Shown: positions 35,723 through 46,178, counted from the stretch's first letter. The stretch is 64,000 nucleotides of DNA from Streptomyces sp. TG1A-8 (GCF_030499535.1 NZ_JASTLB010000001.1:3968001-4032000), one strand, 5' to 3'. Numbers and translations: made by a program. Notes: generated by a model not told the origin, from the letters alone.

Positions 35723-37363
35723 TCAGCGGCGTGCGAGCAGCGTTCCCAGCACCTCCCGCAGGACGCCCTCCGGGTCCGCCACCGCGCCCGGGGCGCGCCA
35801 GGCCACGAAGCCGTCCGGGCGGACCAGGACCGCGCCGTCGGCGCTCGTGCCGTGCGCCTGGGCCCAGTCGGTGCCCTCCTCGGCACAGGTCAGGTCCGCG
35901 TCGGCGCCGGGGCCGACGCGGTAGGCGTCGAGGGGGATGCCGTCGCGGGCGGCGACGCGGCGGGCGGCCCCGTGCCAGCCGGCGTCGTCGGGGGCGTCGG
36001 TGAGGAGGACCAGGGAGCGTTCGTACAGGTCGAGGGTGGACAGGCGGGTGCCGCCGCGGCGGAGCCAGAGGTGGGGGGCCCGGGTGCCGGGGCGGCCGGT
36101 GAGGGCGAGGGCGTCGGGGACGACGGGCTGGTCGGGGTCGGTGCCGAGGACGGCGCCGTCGGGGTAGTGGTAGCCGAGGACGACGTTGAGGATGCCGCCG
36201 CGCCTGTCGGCGCCGACGCCGGGGGCGGGGGCGAAGCCGGGGTGGCTGTGCTCGACGGAGCGGGCGGAGGCGCGGGCACTGGTGGCGAGGGCGACGGGGC
36301 GGCGTTCGGCCTCGTAGGTGTCCAGGAGCGCGGGGCCGGCCCAGCCGGTGAGGACGGCGGCGAGTTTCCAGGCGAGGTTGTGGGCGTCCTGGATGCCGGT
36401 GTTGGAGCCGAAGGCGCCGGTGGGGGACATCTCGTGGGCGGAGTCGCCGGCGAGCAGGACGCGTCCGCGTGCGTAGCGGTCGGCCACTCGTTCGGCGGCC
36501 CGCCAGGAGGCCTTCCCGGTGAGGGTGACGTCCAGGCCGGGGACGCCGACGGCTCGGCGGATGTGCCGCCGGAGCCGCTCTTCGGTGAACTCGTCCAGGG
36601 TCTCGCCGTTCTCGGGGTGCCAGGGGGCGTGGAAGACCCAGTTCTCCTTGTTGTCGACGGGCAGCAGGGCGCCGTCGGCCTCGGGGTCGGTGAGGTAGCA
36701 GCAGATGAACTTGCGCTCGCCGACGACGTCGGCGAGGCCGGCGGAGCGGAAGGTGACGCTGACGTTGGCGAAGAGGTCGCCGGGGCCGCTCTGGCCGATG
36801 CCGAGGGCGTGGCGGACGGGGCTGCGCGGGCCGTCGGCGGCGACGAGGTAGTCGGCGCGGACGGTGTAGCGCCGGTCGGTTTCGCGGTCCAGGACGGTCG
36901 CCGTCACCCCGTCGGGGTCCTGCGCGAAGGACTCCATCCGGTGGAAGTACCGCAGGTCGCCCCCCAGTTCGCGGGCGTTGTCGAGCAGGACGGGTTCGAG
37001 GTCGTTCTGGCTGCACAGGCACCAGGCGGTGGGGCTGAACCGGGCGAGGCCGCCGCCGGGGTCGATGTGCTTGAACAGCCACTCGCCGGCGTCGCCGACG
37101 AGGGTCGGCGTCTGCAGGATGCCGTGGTTGTCGGCGAGGAGTGAGGCGGCGGCCTTGATGTCCGGTTCGACGCCGGCCACGCGGAACAGCTCCATCGTGC
37201 GGACGTTGTTGCCGCGTCCGCGCGGGTGGATCGAGGTGCCGGAGTGGCGTTCGACGAGCATGTGCCGGACGCCGAGGCGGCCCAGGAACAGGGAGGTGGA
37301 CAGGCCCACCAGAGAGCCGCCCACGATGAGAACGGGGACGTGGTGGTCGGCTTTTTGACGCAT
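35723..37363 (-). CDS. FAD-dependent aromatic hydroxylase of the spore-pigment cluster (WhiE ORFVIII-like)
   Basis: The protein is 546 aa. It has the FAD-binding Rossmann motif VLIVGGSLVGLSTSLFLGR, the DG motif YLVAADGPRSPVRHALG, the GD motif GRVLLAGDSAHEMSP, and a C-terminal thioredoxin-like region ending EVLGTLLARR. It belongs to the TetG/RdmE-type polyketide hydroxylases. In whiE-type clusters ORFVIII is divergent from the biosynthetic operon, as here, and its product alters the final spore colour. Start 37363 is supported by GGAGG 5 nt upstream. Substrate is inferred from context. Confidence 0.9.
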   Translation of the reverse strand: MRQKADHHVPVLIVGGSLVGLSTSLFLGRLGVRHMLVERHSGTSIHPRGRGNNVRTMELFRVAGVEPDIKAAASLLADNHGILQTPTLVGDAGEWLFKHIDPGGGLARFSPTAWCLCSQNDLEPVLLDNARELGGDLRYFHRMESFAQDPDGVTATVLDRETDRRYTVRADYLVAADGPRSPVRHALGIGQSGPGDLFANVSVTFRSAGLADVVGERKFICCYLTDPEADGALLPVDNKENWVFHAPWHPENGETLDEFTEERLRRHIRRAVGVPGLDVTLTGKASWRAAERVADRYARGRVLLAGDSAHEMSPTGAFGSNTGIQDAHNLAWKLAAVLTGWAGPALLDTYEAERRPVALATSARASARSVEHSHPGFAPAPGVGADRRGGILNVVLGYHYPDGAVLGTDPDQPVVPDALALTGRPGTRAPHLWLRRGGTRLSTLDLYERSLVLLTDAPDDAGWHGAARRVAARDGIPLDAYRVGPGADADLTCAEEGTDWAQAHGTSADGAVLVRPDGFVAWRAPGAVADPEGVLREVLGTLLARR

Positions 37364-37564
37364 GGAGGCCTCCGGAGACAGGGGTGGGCGCGTGGGGTGC
37401 CTGTGACTCTTCATGCCCGGTGCCGGACTCGGCGCGTGCCCAATCACCCACGTGGTTCATACGAGTCGCGGGTGGCGGGGGAGCGGCGCAGGATCAAGGA
37501 ACGCTGCCGTCCCTTTTGTGTGGTCGGTGCCACTTCCGTCCCCTGTGAAGGAGTTGTGTGCGGG
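37364..37564. promoter_or_regulatory. Divergent promoter region of the spore-pigment cluster
   Basis: This 200-bp interval must hold promoters for both the monooxygenase and the biosynthetic operon, by position equivalent to the two whiE promoters of S. coelicolor, one of which depends on sigma F. It is less GC-rich around 37440-37470 and 37510-37560. No clear consensus for a developmental sigma factor can be pointed out by eye. Confidence 0.5.
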
Positions 37565-38650
37565 ATGACCATGACGTCCGAACGTCTTTCAGGAGCGCCG
37601 GCCCGCGAGGTGTCCAAGCGTGTTTCCCAGTCCGTCTTCGACGGTTCTCCGCTGCGGGTCGTCCTCCTGGTGGACGTGTACGACGGCGCGCAGCAGCAGT
37701 TCCTGGAGGCGTACGAGCAGTTGTGCAATCAGGTCGCCTCGGTGCCGGGCCATGTGAGTGACCAGTTGTGCCAGTCGATCGAGAATCCGTCGCAGTGGCT
37801 GATCACGAGTGAGTGGGAGAGCGCCCCGCCGTTCCTGACCTGGGTGAACAGCGAGGAACATGTGCGGATGGTGGAACCGCTGCACAGCTGTGTCCGCGAC
37901 ACGCGGTCGCTGCGCTTCCACATCGTGCGCGAGACCGGCGGGGCCTCGGCGGCCGGGCGGGCGGGGCGGCGCCGGCTGCAGGCGCACCCGCGGATCGGCG
38001 ACGGGGTGATCCGGCACGCGCTGACGTTCACCGTGAAGCCGGGCAGCGAGGACGCGGTCGCGGAGATCCTGTCGGACTACGCGTCGCCGGACGCGCGGGT
38101 GGACGCCACCACGCGGCTGTGCCGGACGTCGCTGTTCATGCACGGCAACCGGGTGGTGCGGGCGATCGAGGTGCGCGGTGACCTGCTGGCGGCGCTGCGG
38201 CACGTGGCGCGGCAGCCGGCGGTGCGGGCGGTGGAGGAGGCCATCAACCCGTACCTGGAGCAGGACCGCGATCTGAACGACCCGGAGTCGGCCCGCGTGT
38301 TCTTCACCCGAGCCGCGCTGCCGGCCGTGCACCACGTGCGGGCGGAGGAGCAGCCGGAGGGGGTGCGGCAGGCGCTGCTCTACCCGGCGCGGCCGGACGG
38401 GGGGATGCGGCTGGCGGAGCTGCTGGCGCAGGTGGACGCGCGGGCAGCGGAGGAGCCGGGCGGGGCGGTGCTGCGCAGCACGGTGTTCCAGCGGGACGAC
38501 GTGGTGGTGCGGCTGGTGGACGTGCGGGAGGGCCGGGACGTCGAGGCGCTGCCGCGGGGGGCCGGGGAGGCCGCAGAGCTGGAGGGACTGCTGGTCGGCG
38601 AGGCCGCCCGCATGGACCTCATCACCGACCGCCGGTCACCGGAGGTCTGA
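37565..38650 (+). CDS. SchA/CurD-like protein of the spore-pigment cluster (WhiE ORFI-like)
   Basis: The protein is 361 aa. An N-terminal ABM-like ferredoxin-fold domain (about 25-125, [21 protein letters not shown] and [12 protein letters not shown]) precedes a SchA_CurD domain (about 145-260, [19 protein letters not shown] and [17 protein letters not shown]). This protein is found only with spore-pigment-type polyketide genes (whiE, cur, sch); its biochemical role is unknown, although a monooxygenase- or cyclase-like helper is plausible. AAGGAG precedes the ATG at 11 nt. It is the first gene of the plus-strand operon. Confidence 0.88.
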   Translation: MTMTSERLSGAPAREVSKRVSQSVFDGSPLRVVLLVDVYDGAQQQFLEAYEQLCNQVASVPGHVSDQLCQSIENPSQWLITSEWESAPPFLTWVNSEEHVRMVEPLHSCVRDTRSLRFHIVRETGGASAAGRAGRRRLQAHPRIGDGVIRHALTFTVKPGSEDAVAEILSDYASPDARVDATTRLCRTSLFMHGNRVVRAIEVRGDLLAALRHVARQPAVRAVEEAINPYLEQDRDLNDPESARVFFTRAALPAVHHVRAEEQPEGVRQALLYPARPDGGMRLAELLAQVDARAAEEPGGAVLRSTVFQRDDVVVRLVDVREGRDVEALPRGAGEAAELEGLLVGEAARMDLITDRRSPEV

Positions 38651-38732
38651 GTGGCGCGCCGCGCCCGCGGGTGCGGCGCCGAGTCAGCGAGTCCGTGTGG
38701 TGCGGACGCAGTACATCCAACGGAGGAACGTC

Positions 38733-39215
38733 GTGATCAAGTCCCGTCCGAGAATCGTGGACCTCAACGAGGTCGAACCCAATGTCAGGCGCGGTGGTGA
38801 TCTGCGCGCGATGCTCACGCCGGCCACGGTCGGTTCGACGAGCGGTTTCATGGGGGTGGCGCTCGTGCAGCCCGGTGACCGCATCGGTGAGCACTACCAC
38901 CCGTACTCGGAGGAGTTCGTGTACGTGGTGTGCGGGCAACTGGAGGTGGATCTGGACGGCGAGCCGCACGCGCTGCGTCCGGAGCAGGGGCTGATGATCC
39001 CCGCGCACATGCGGCACCGGTTCCGCAACGTGGGCGAGGTGGAGGCGCGGATCGTGTTCCACCTGGGCCCGCTGGCTCCGCGGCCGCAGCTGGGGCACGT
39101 GGACACCGAGGAGACGCCGGACCCGCAGACGTCGGTGATCGGTGCCGCCGCCGTGATGACGGAGTCCGCCGAGACGGCCGCCGGACCGTCCGACCGGGGC
39201 CGGGTCCGGTCATGA
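38733..39215 (+). CDS. Cupin of the spore-pigment cluster (WhiE ORFII/CurC-like)
   Basis: The protein is 160 aa from a GTG with GGAGG 6 nt upstream. It has a double-stranded beta-helix cupin with metal ligands in [20 protein letters not shown] (His-x-His, Glu) and the later His in MRHRF. CurC-type cupins are constant members of spore-pigment clusters and probably assist ring cyclisation or oxidation. The stop codon overlaps the ketosynthase start (ATGA), so the genes are translationally coupled. Confidence 0.9.
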   Translation: MIKSRPRIVDLNEVEPNVRRGGDLRAMLTPATVGSTSGFMGVALVQPGDRIGEHYHPYSEEFVYVVCGQLEVDLDGEPHALRPEQGLMIPAHMRHRFRNVGEVEARIVFHLGPLAPRPQLGHVDTEETPDPQTSVIGAAAVMTESAETAAGPSDRGRVRS

Positions 39216-40471
39216 CCCGGCGCGTGGCGGTCACCGGCATAGGCGTTGTGGCCCCGGGCGGGATCGGCGTGCCGGCGTTCTGGGACCTGCTCGCCCACGG
39301 CCGGACCGCGACGCGGGGCATCACCTTCTTCGACCCGGCGGGGCTGCGGTCGCGGATCGCGGCCGAGTGCGACTTCGATCCGGCGGCGCACGGGCTGGAC
39401 GCGGGCGAGGTCGAGCGGGCGGACCGGTACATCCAGTTCGCGATGGTCGCGGGTGACGAGGCGGTGCGGGACTCGGGCCTGGACCTGGCGCGGGAGAACC
39501 CGTGGCGGATCGGGGTGTCGGTGGGCACGGCGGTGGGCGGCACGACCCGGCTGGAGCACGACTACGTCCTGGTGAGCCATGGTGGTGAGCGCTGGGACGT
39601 GGATCACCGGCGGGCGGAGCCGCAGCTGCACCGGGCGTTCTCGCCGAGCACGGTCGCCTCCGCGGTGGCGGAACGTTTCGGCGCCCATGGTCCGGTGCAG
39701 ACCGTCTCGACGGGCTGCACCTCGGGCCTGGACGCGGTGGGCTACGCCTTCCACACCGTCCAGGAGGGCCGGGCCGACGTCTGCATCGCGGGCGCCTCGG
39801 ACTCGCCGATCTCCCCGATCACCATGGCCTGCTTCGACGCGATCAAGGCCACGTCCTCGAACAACGACGACCCCGCGCACGCCTCGCGGCCCTTCGACAA
39901 CCACCGTGACGGCTTCGTCATGGGCGAGGGCGGCGCGGTGCTCGTCCTGGAGGAGCTGGAACACGCGCGGGCCCGCGGCGCGCACGTGTACTGCGAACTG
40001 AGCGGCTACGCCACCTTCGGCAACGCCTACCACATGACGGGTCTGACCAGCGAGGGCCTGGAGATGGCCCGGGCCATCGAGACCGCCCTCGGCCAGGCCC
40101 GGCTGGACCCGACGGCGATCGACTACGTCAACGCGCACGGTTCCGGCACCCGGCAGAACGACCGCCACGAGACGGCGGCCGTGAAGCGGGCGCTCGGGCA
40201 GCACGCGTACGCCACCCCGATGAGCTCCATCAAGTCCATGGTGGGGCACTCCCTGGGGGCGATCGGCGCGATCGAGGTCGTCGCCTGTGTGCTGGCGCTG
40301 GTGAAGCAGGTCGTACCGCCGACCGCGAACTACGAGACCCCCGACCCCGAGTGCGACCTGGACTACGTCCCGCGGGCCGCCCGCGAACGGAAGCTGTCCA
40401 GCGTCCTGTCCGTCGGCAGCGGGTTCGGCGGCTTCCAGTCCGCGGTGATCCTGTCCCGGCCCGGGGAGTGA
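39212..40471 (+). CDS. Ketosynthase alpha of type II PKS (WhiE ORFIII-like)
   Basis: The protein is 419 aa, KSalpha. Active-site Cys169 sits in [15 protein letters not shown]; the catalytic His residues are in [15 protein letters not shown] and [15 protein letters not shown]. With the chain-length factor it builds the poly-beta-keto chain on the ACP from malonyl units; whiE-type pairs typically make a 24-carbon chain (established for whiE; inferred here). It is coupled to the cupin gene upstream and separated by 7 bp from the chain-length factor gene. Confidence 0.95.
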   Translation: MTRRVAVTGIGVVAPGGIGVPAFWDLLAHGRTATRGITFFDPAGLRSRIAAECDFDPAAHGLDAGEVERADRYIQFAMVAGDEAVRDSGLDLARENPWRIGVSVGTAVGGTTRLEHDYVLVSHGGERWDVDHRRAEPQLHRAFSPSTVASAVAERFGAHGPVQTVSTGCTSGLDAVGYAFHTVQEGRADVCIAGASDSPISPITMACFDAIKATSSNNDDPAHASRPFDNHRDGFVMGEGGAVLVLEELEHARARGAHVYCELSGYATFGNAYHMTGLTSEGLEMARAIETALGQARLDPTAIDYVNAHGSGTRQNDRHETAAVKRALGQHAYATPMSSIKSMVGHSLGAIGAIEVVACVLALVKQVVPPTANYETPDPECDLDYVPRAARERKLSSVLSVGSGFGGFQSAVILSRPGE

Positions 40472-40478
40472 GGACACG

Positions 40479-41729
40479 ATGAGCGCACCGCACGAACGGC
40501 GCGCGGCCGTCACCGGAATCGGTGTGGTCGCGCCCAACGGAACCAGTACCGACGCCTTCTGGAAGGCCACGCAGGAAGGCCTCAGCGTCCTCGGCCGGGT
40601 CACCCGCGAGGGCTGTGAGCGCCTTCCGCTGAAGGTGGCCGGTGAGATCCGGTCCTTCGACCCGGCGGCCACCATCGAGGAGCGCTTCCTCGTCCAGACG
40701 GACCGGTTCACGCACTACGCCATGGCCGCGGCCGACCTCGCGCTGGGCGACGCCCGGCTCGGGCAGGCCGACACCTCCGGGGAGCCCTTCTCCGTCGGTG
40801 TGGTCACCGCGGCCGGCTCCGGCGGCGGCGAGTTCGGCCAGCGGGAACTGCAGCGGCTGTGGGGCAAGGGCAGCCGGTTCGTCGGCCCGTACCAGTCCAT
40901 CGCCTGGTTCTACGCCGCCAGCACCGGCCAGATCTCCATCCGCCGCGGCTTCAAGGGCCCCTGTTCCGTCGTCGCCTCGGACGAGGCCGGCGGTCTGGAC
41001 GCCCTGGCGCACGCGGCGCGGGCGGTGCGGCGCGGCACCGACGTGATCGTGGCCGGGGCCACCGAGGCGCCGCTGGCCCCCTACTCGGTGGTGTGCCAGC
41101 TCGGTTACCGGGAGCTGAGCCGGGAGTCCGACCCGGCGCGCGCCTACCGGCCCTTCACCCCGGACGCGTGCGGCTTCGTGCCCGCCGAGGGCGGCGCGAT
41201 GCTCGTGGTGGAGGCCGAGCCGGCCGCGCGGGAGCGCGGAGCGGACGTCCGGGCCGTCGTCGCGGGCCACGCGGCGACCTTCACCGGCGCCTCCCGCTGG
41301 GCCGAGTCCCGGGAGGGCCTCGCCGAGGCGGTCCGCGGCGCGCTCCGGGAGGCCGGCTGCGCGCCCGAGGAGGTCGACGTCGTCTTCGCCGACGCCCTCG
41401 GAGTGCCGCAGGCCGACCGGGCCGAGGCGCTGGCGCTCGCCGACGTCCTGGGCGCGCACGCCGCCCGGGTGCCGGTGACGGCGCCGAAGACCGGCACCGG
41501 GCGGGGCTACTGCGCCGCGCCGGTGCTGGACAGCGCCGCCGCCGTGCTCGCGATGGAGCACGGCCTGATCCCGCCCACGCCGAACGTGTCCGACGTCTGC
41601 CACGACCTCGACCTCGTGACCGGCCGCGCCCGTGCCGCCGAGCTGCGCACGGCGCTGGTCCTCAGCCGCGGGCTCATGGGGTCGAACTCGGCGCTGGTGC
41701 TCCGGCACGGCGCCGCCGACGCCTCGTAA
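40479..41729 (+). CDS. Chain-length factor, KSbeta (WhiE ORFIV-like)
   Basis: The protein is 416 aa, with the same fold as KSalpha but without the nucleophile: the position equivalent to Cys169 is Glu in VVASDEAGGLDALAHA, where most antibiotic-type chain-length factors have Gln. This decarboxylates the malonyl starter and sets chain length. The catalytic His region is also changed (FADALGVPQADRAEA and PKTGTGRGY). It forms the obligate heterodimer with the preceding gene product. Confidence 0.94.
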   Translation: MSAPHERRAAVTGIGVVAPNGTSTDAFWKATQEGLSVLGRVTREGCERLPLKVAGEIRSFDPAATIEERFLVQTDRFTHYAMAAADLALGDARLGQADTSGEPFSVGVVTAAGSGGGEFGQRELQRLWGKGSRFVGPYQSIAWFYAASTGQISIRRGFKGPCSVVASDEAGGLDALAHAARAVRRGTDVIVAGATEAPLAPYSVVCQLGYRELSRESDPARAYRPFTPDACGFVPAEGGAMLVVEAEPAARERGADVRAVVAGHAATFTGASRWAESREGLAEAVRGALREAGCAPEEVDVVFADALGVPQADRAEALALADVLGAHAARVPVTAPKTGTGRGYCAAPVLDSAAAVLAMEHGLIPPTPNVSDVCHDLDLVTGRARAAELRTALVLSRGLMGSNSALVLRHGAADAS

Positions 41730-41756
41730 CGAGGCCGCAGCAAAGGAGAGAACCGC

Positions 41757-42492
<736 letters not shown>

Positions 42493-42514
42493 GCCGGACG
42501 GAGGACCGCACCCC

Positions 42515-42838
42515 ATGCACCAGGCCCTGATCGTCGCCCGTATGGCCCCGGGCTCGGCCCCCGACATCGCCAAGGTGTTCGCCGAGTCCGACCGCGGGGA
42601 GCTGCCCCGCCTCATCGGGGTGACCCGGCGCAGCCTCTTCCAGTTCGGCGATGTGTACATGCACCTGGTCGAGTCCGAGCGCGAGCCCGGGCCGGCCATC
42701 GCCAGGACGGCCTCGCACCCCGAGTTCCGCGCCATCAGCGAGCGCCTGTCGGCGTACGTCAGCGCGTACGACCCGCAGACCTGGAGGTCCCCCAAGGACG
42801 CGATGGCACAGCGCTTCTACGTCTGGGAGCGCGACTGA
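42515..42838 (+). CDS. TcmI-type second-ring cyclase (WhiE ORFVII-like)
   Basis: The protein is 107 aa with a ferredoxin-like fold typical of TcmI cyclases: HQALIVARMAPGSAPDIAKV, VTRRSLFQFGDVYMHLVE and HPEFRAISERLSAYV. It should close later rings of the pigment precursor. It is the last gene of the plus-strand operon and is followed by a strong hairpin. Confidence 0.94.
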   Translation: MHQALIVARMAPGSAPDIAKVFAESDRGELPRLIGVTRRSLFQFGDVYMHLVESEREPGPAIARTASHPEFRAISERLSAYVSAYDPQTWRSPKDAMAQRFYVWERD

Positions 42839-42859
42839 GCCGTACGGCACCGACCGGAC

Positions 42860-42909
42860 GGCCGCCGGCCGCCGGGCCCGCAGCGTCGCGGGCCCGGCGG
42901 CCGGCGGCC
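42860..42909. terminator. Bidirectional terminator at the end of the PKS operon
   Basis: A perfect 22-bp G/C stem (42860-42881 with 42888-42909) with a 6-nt loop lies between the TcmI-type gene and the converging methyltransferase gene. Confidence 0.9.
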
Positions 42910-42922
42910 CGTGCGGACGCGG

Positions 42923-43957
42923 TCAGCCGGGGACGTGGCAGTCGAACGCGTGCAGGTACGGGTTGACCGGCTGGATGCCGTCCACGACGAGGCCCGCCGC
43001 GTTCAACCGGCCGACCATGCTGTCGGTGGTGTGCTTGGCCCCGCCGACGTTGAGGAGCAGCAGCAGGTCCATGGCGGTGCTGAAGCGCATCGAGGGGGTG
43101 TCGTCGACGAGGTTCTCGATGACCACGACCCGGGTGCCGGGACCGCCCGCCCCGATGACGTTGCGCAGCGTGCGGGCCGTGCTCTCGTCGTCCCATTCGA
43201 GGATGTTCTTGATGACGTAGACGTCGGCCCGCACGGGCACGGCGTCGCGGACGTCGCCGGGCACGATCCGCGCGCGGCCGGCCAGGTCGCCGCCCTCGCG
43301 CAGCCGGGGCAGGGCGTTGTCGACCACGCGGGGCAGGTCGAGCAGGGTGCCCCGCATCGCCGGGTACTTGTCGAGCAGGCAGGCCACCACGTGCCCCTGG
43401 CCGCCGCCGACGTCGGCGACCGAGGCGGCGCCGGACAGGTCCAGCAGGGCCGCCACCTCCCGCGCCGACTGCTCGCTGGAGCGGGTCATGGCCTGGTTGA
43501 AGACGTCCGCGGAGGCGGGGGCGTCCTCGTTGAGGTAGGTGAAGAACTCCTTGCCGTAGAGGTCCTCCACGACGTTCTTCCCGGTGCGCACGGCCTCGTC
43601 CAGCCGGGGCCAGGCGTCCCAGGTCCACGGCTCGGTGCACCACAGGGCGATGGCGCGCAGGCTGTCGGGGTCGTCCTCGCGCAGCAGCCGGGACATGCCG
43701 GTGTGCGCGAAGGAGCCGTCGGGCTGCTCGGCGAAGACGCCGTGGCAGGACAGGGCCCGCAGCAGCCGGCGCAGCGGCTTGGGTTCGGCCTTCACCGCCG
43801 CCGCCAGGTCCTCGGCGGTCATCGGCGTGCTGCCGAGGGCGTCGGCGACGCCCAGCCGGGCGGCGGCCCGGACGGCGGCGGCGCAGGCCGCCCCGAACAC
43901 GAGCTCGCGCAGCCGCATGGGCGGGGGTGGGGGTGGGGCAGTCTCGGCGGTCGTCAT
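42923..43957 (-). CDS. SAM-dependent O-methyltransferase (TcmO/DnrK-like)
   Basis: The protein is 344 aa. An N-terminal dimerisation/winged-helix domain (about 15-105) precedes a Rossmann domain with motif I VADVGGGQGHVVACLL, DLPRVVD, and the catalytic region VYVIKNILEWDDESTARTL (the general base His of many relatives appears replaced by Glu/Trp in ILEWDD). These enzymes methylate hydroxyls of aromatic polyketides. It converges on the pigment operon and could decorate its product, but whiE in S. coelicolor has no such gene, so membership is inference. Confidence 0.82.
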   Translation of the reverse strand: MTTAETAPPPPPPMRLRELVFGAACAAAVRAAARLGVADALGSTPMTAEDLAAAVKAEPKPLRRLLRALSCHGVFAEQPDGSFAHTGMSRLLREDDPDSLRAIALWCTEPWTWDAWPRLDEAVRTGKNVVEDLYGKEFFTYLNEDAPASADVFNQAMTRSSEQSAREVAALLDLSGAASVADVGGGQGHVVACLLDKYPAMRGTLLDLPRVVDNALPRLREGGDLAGRARIVPGDVRDAVPVRADVYVIKNILEWDDESTARTLRNVIGAGGPGTRVVVIENLVDDTPSMRFSTAMDLLLLLNVGGAKHTTDSMVGRLNAAGLVVDGIQPVNPYLHAFDCHVPG

Positions 43958-44016
43958 CTGCCGCCCTTTCTCTCTCGTCGGTCGGCGTCGGTCCAGCAGG
44001 GGCAGGGGCCGGGCGG

Positions 44017-45210
44017 TCAGCACAGGCCCGCGGGCCTGGAGGCCCGGCAGGTGTTGTGCTCGAAGACGTTGCTCTTGTTCGTCTCGGTGTTGACGAGGTC
44101 CGCCGGGGCGTTGCCCTCCAGCGTGTTGTCGCTGATCCGGTTCTTCTCGCCGCTGACGCCGACGAAGCTCTTGAACAGCACGATGCCGCCGGACAGCGGG
44201 GACCCGCCGGCGTTGCCGCTCACCTCGTTGCCGGCCACCAGGGCCTTCTCGGTGCCGGTCAGGACGATGCCGGAGCCCTGCAGGGCGGGCAGCCGTTCGG
44301 TCTTCGGGCACGACTTGTTGTTCCCGGTGACGCGGTTGGCGGCCACGGCCAGGTCGCCGGCCTTGGGCTTGTTCTCGTCGCCGACGACGAACACGCCCGC
44401 GCAGTTGCCGGTGACGTCGTTCTCCGCGACGGTGATGTTGCGCAGGCGGCGGACGGTGACGCCGATGCGGTTGCCCTCCAGCCGGTTGTGCTCGACCAGG
44501 GTCTCCCCGGCGTCGTAGGCGCCGGCCTCCTCGTCGATGGTGTTGGCGAGGAACAGGCCCGCGTCCCCGTTGGCGCGGGCGTGGTTGTCCTGGAGGAGTC
44601 CGTGCACCGACCGCTCCAGGGCGATGCCCCACACGCCGTTCTTCACGGCGCGCACTTCGCGCACGGTCATGCTGTCCGTCGACGTGCCGAGGACGCCGGC
44701 GTGGCTGAAGCCGGTCACGGTCAGGCCGGCGACGGTGACGCCCTCGACGCTGTGCTTCTTGGTGCCCACCACGCAGATGCCGTTGCCGCCCCCGGCGCAG
44801 CTGCCGGCCTTGGCGCCGGTCCGCCCGGCCGATTTCGCGGCCGGCTTCGTGACCGATTTCGCGGCCGGCTTCCTGCCCGGCTTGGCGGCCGGCTTCTTGC
44901 CCGGCTTCTTGCCCGGCTTCGTGGCCGGCTTCGCCGGCTTCTTGGCCGCGGGCTCGATCACCGTCTTGGCACCGGCACCGCGCAGGGTCAGCCAGGGCGT
45001 GCTGATCCGGACGCTCTCGCGGTAGGTGCCGGCGAGCACGAGGACGGTGTCCCCGGCCCGGGCGGAGTCGACCGCCTTCTGGATCGACTGACCGGGGTGC
45101 ACCACGTGGGTGCGGTGGCTCAGGTGGCCGGCCGCCGCGGGGGCCGCGCCCACTCCGGCGGCGGCGAGGGCGGCGGTGCACGCGAGGTAGGCGAGGTGAC
45201 TTCTCTTCAT
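44017..45210 (-). CDS. Secreted right-handed parallel beta-helix protein with a Lys/Pro/Ala insert
   Basis: The protein is 397 aa. A Sec signal peptide (about 1-28, AAPAAAGHLSH) is followed by the start of a beta-helix (HVVHPGQSIQKAVDSARAGD), then an insert of about 45 residues made of KPAxKPGxK-like repeats. The helix proper follows (about 150-397) with rungs such as GFSHAGVLGTSTDSMTVREV, GLLQDNHARANGDAGL and NAGGSPLSGGIVL. Four or more Cys may form disulphides. Relatives are carbohydrate-active enzymes or spore-surface proteins; catalytic residues cannot be assigned. TACCGT (45218-45223) 7 nt before the ATG suggests a leaderless mRNA. Confidence 0.8.
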   Translation of the reverse strand: MKRSHLAYLACTAALAAAGVGAAPAAAGHLSHRTHVVHPGQSIQKAVDSARAGDTVLVLAGTYRESVRISTPWLTLRGAGAKTVIEPAAKKPAKPATKPGKKPGKKPAAKPGRKPAAKSVTKPAAKSAGRTGAKAGSCAGGGNGICVVGTKKHSVEGVTVAGLTVTGFSHAGVLGTSTDSMTVREVRAVKNGVWGIALERSVHGLLQDNHARANGDAGLFLANTIDEEAGAYDAGETLVEHNRLEGNRIGVTVRRLRNITVAENDVTGNCAGVFVVGDENKPKAGDLAVAANRVTGNNKSCPKTERLPALQGSGIVLTGTEKALVAGNEVSGNAGGSPLSGGIVLFKSFVGVSGEKNRISDNTLEGNAPADLVNTETNKSNVFEHNTCRASRPAGLC

Positions 45211-45512
45211 GCCGCGTACGGTATGACCGACTGATCCTTCTTCGGGCGGATAGTCCATCCGGTGGCGTGTCAGGAGTGCGCACGGCCGGGGCGGCGGCCG
45301 ACGGGGCCGGGACCCGGGCGGGTGGCGGCGGCCCCGGCTCCGGCACCGCGCCCGCGACGGCACCCGGACGGCGCAACCCGGCTGGAGCCGGTCCGGGGTG
45401 GGCGGCCGCCGCGCGGCCCCGCGCCGCAGCCCCGTCCGGCAGCCCCCGGGGAGCGGGCCGGCTCACCGGGCACGCCGGCCGTCCGGTCGTCCGGCCGACC
45501 ATACTGGCGGTT

Positions 45513-46178
45513 GTGGACCAGGTCAGCGGATGCCGGCGAGGGCTCCGGGCGGCGGTGGCGTACGTGCGCGGCGCCCCCGGCACCCACGTCTGGCTGACGG
45601 TCCTGTTCTTCACCACCGTGGCCCTGCACCACATGCCGCCGGGCTTCGAGCAGGACTTCCTGCGCCAGCGCTCGACCAACATCCACGAACTGTCGCAGAA
45701 CCCGATACGGGTGCTGATCAGCAGCGCGATGTGGATCGACGGCGGTCACTGGCTGCCGTACGCCCTCCTGTACACCGTCTTCCACGCCCCGGCCGAGCGT
45801 TGGCTGGGCACCCTGCGCTGGCTCGCGGTGTGCGCGGCCGCACACGTGCTGGCCACGCTGGTCAGCGAACTGGCCCTGCTGCGGGCCATACAGGAGGGCC
45901 ACGCCCCGCAGACGGCGGTCGACACCCTCGACATCGGCGTCAGCTACGCGCTGGCCGGGGTGATGGCCGTGCTCACCTACCGGATCGCCACGCCCTGGCG
46001 CCACCCGTACCTGGTCCTGCTGCTGGTCGCCTACGCCGTCCCGCTCGTCACCGGCCGCACCTTCACCGACGCCGGACACTTCCTGTCCGTGCTGATCGGA
46101 CTGGGTTGTCATCCCCTGGTCAGGGGCCGCGGAAAAGCACGGAATCCGAAGGAGACACCGGCCGTGCCCAGGGGTTAA
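45513..46178 (+). CDS. Rhomboid-like membrane protein
   Basis: The protein is 221 aa with five to six predicted helices and the rhomboid-fold landmarks HWLPYALLYTVFHAPAERWLG and SYALAGVMAVLTYRI. The normal GxSG serine appears as GVSYALAG and the last-helix His is in DAGHFLSVLIGLG. It fits the actinobacterial rhomboid-like family; protease activity is possible (Ser and His remain) but unproven. GTG start; CATACT (45500-45505) lies 7 nt before it. The 300-bp gap to the left holds only divergent promoters. Confidence 0.75.
   Translation: MDQVSGCRRGLRAAVAYVRGAPGTHVWLTVLFFTTVALHHMPPGFEQDFLRQRSTNIHELSQNPIRVLISSAMWIDGGHWLPYALLYTVFHAPAERWLGTLRWLAVCAAAHVLATLVSELALLRAIQEGHAPQTAVDTLDIGVSYALAGVMAVLTYRIATPWRHPYLVLLLVAYAVPLVTGRTFTDAGHFLSVLIGLGCHPLVRGRGKARNPKETPAVPRG

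Noticed and set aside
44825..44950. Short repeats that could suggest a CRISPR or tandem array
   Set aside because: They are the in-frame codons of the Lys/Pro/Ala insert of the beta-helix protein; there are no unique spacers of constant length.
42923..45682. Minus-strand open frame of 919 codons joining the methyltransferase frame with sequence upstream
   Set aside because: Only the last 344 codons show family similarity and a start; the upstream part is Arg/Gly/Ala-rich shadow of the beta-helix gene, a usual effect of high GC.
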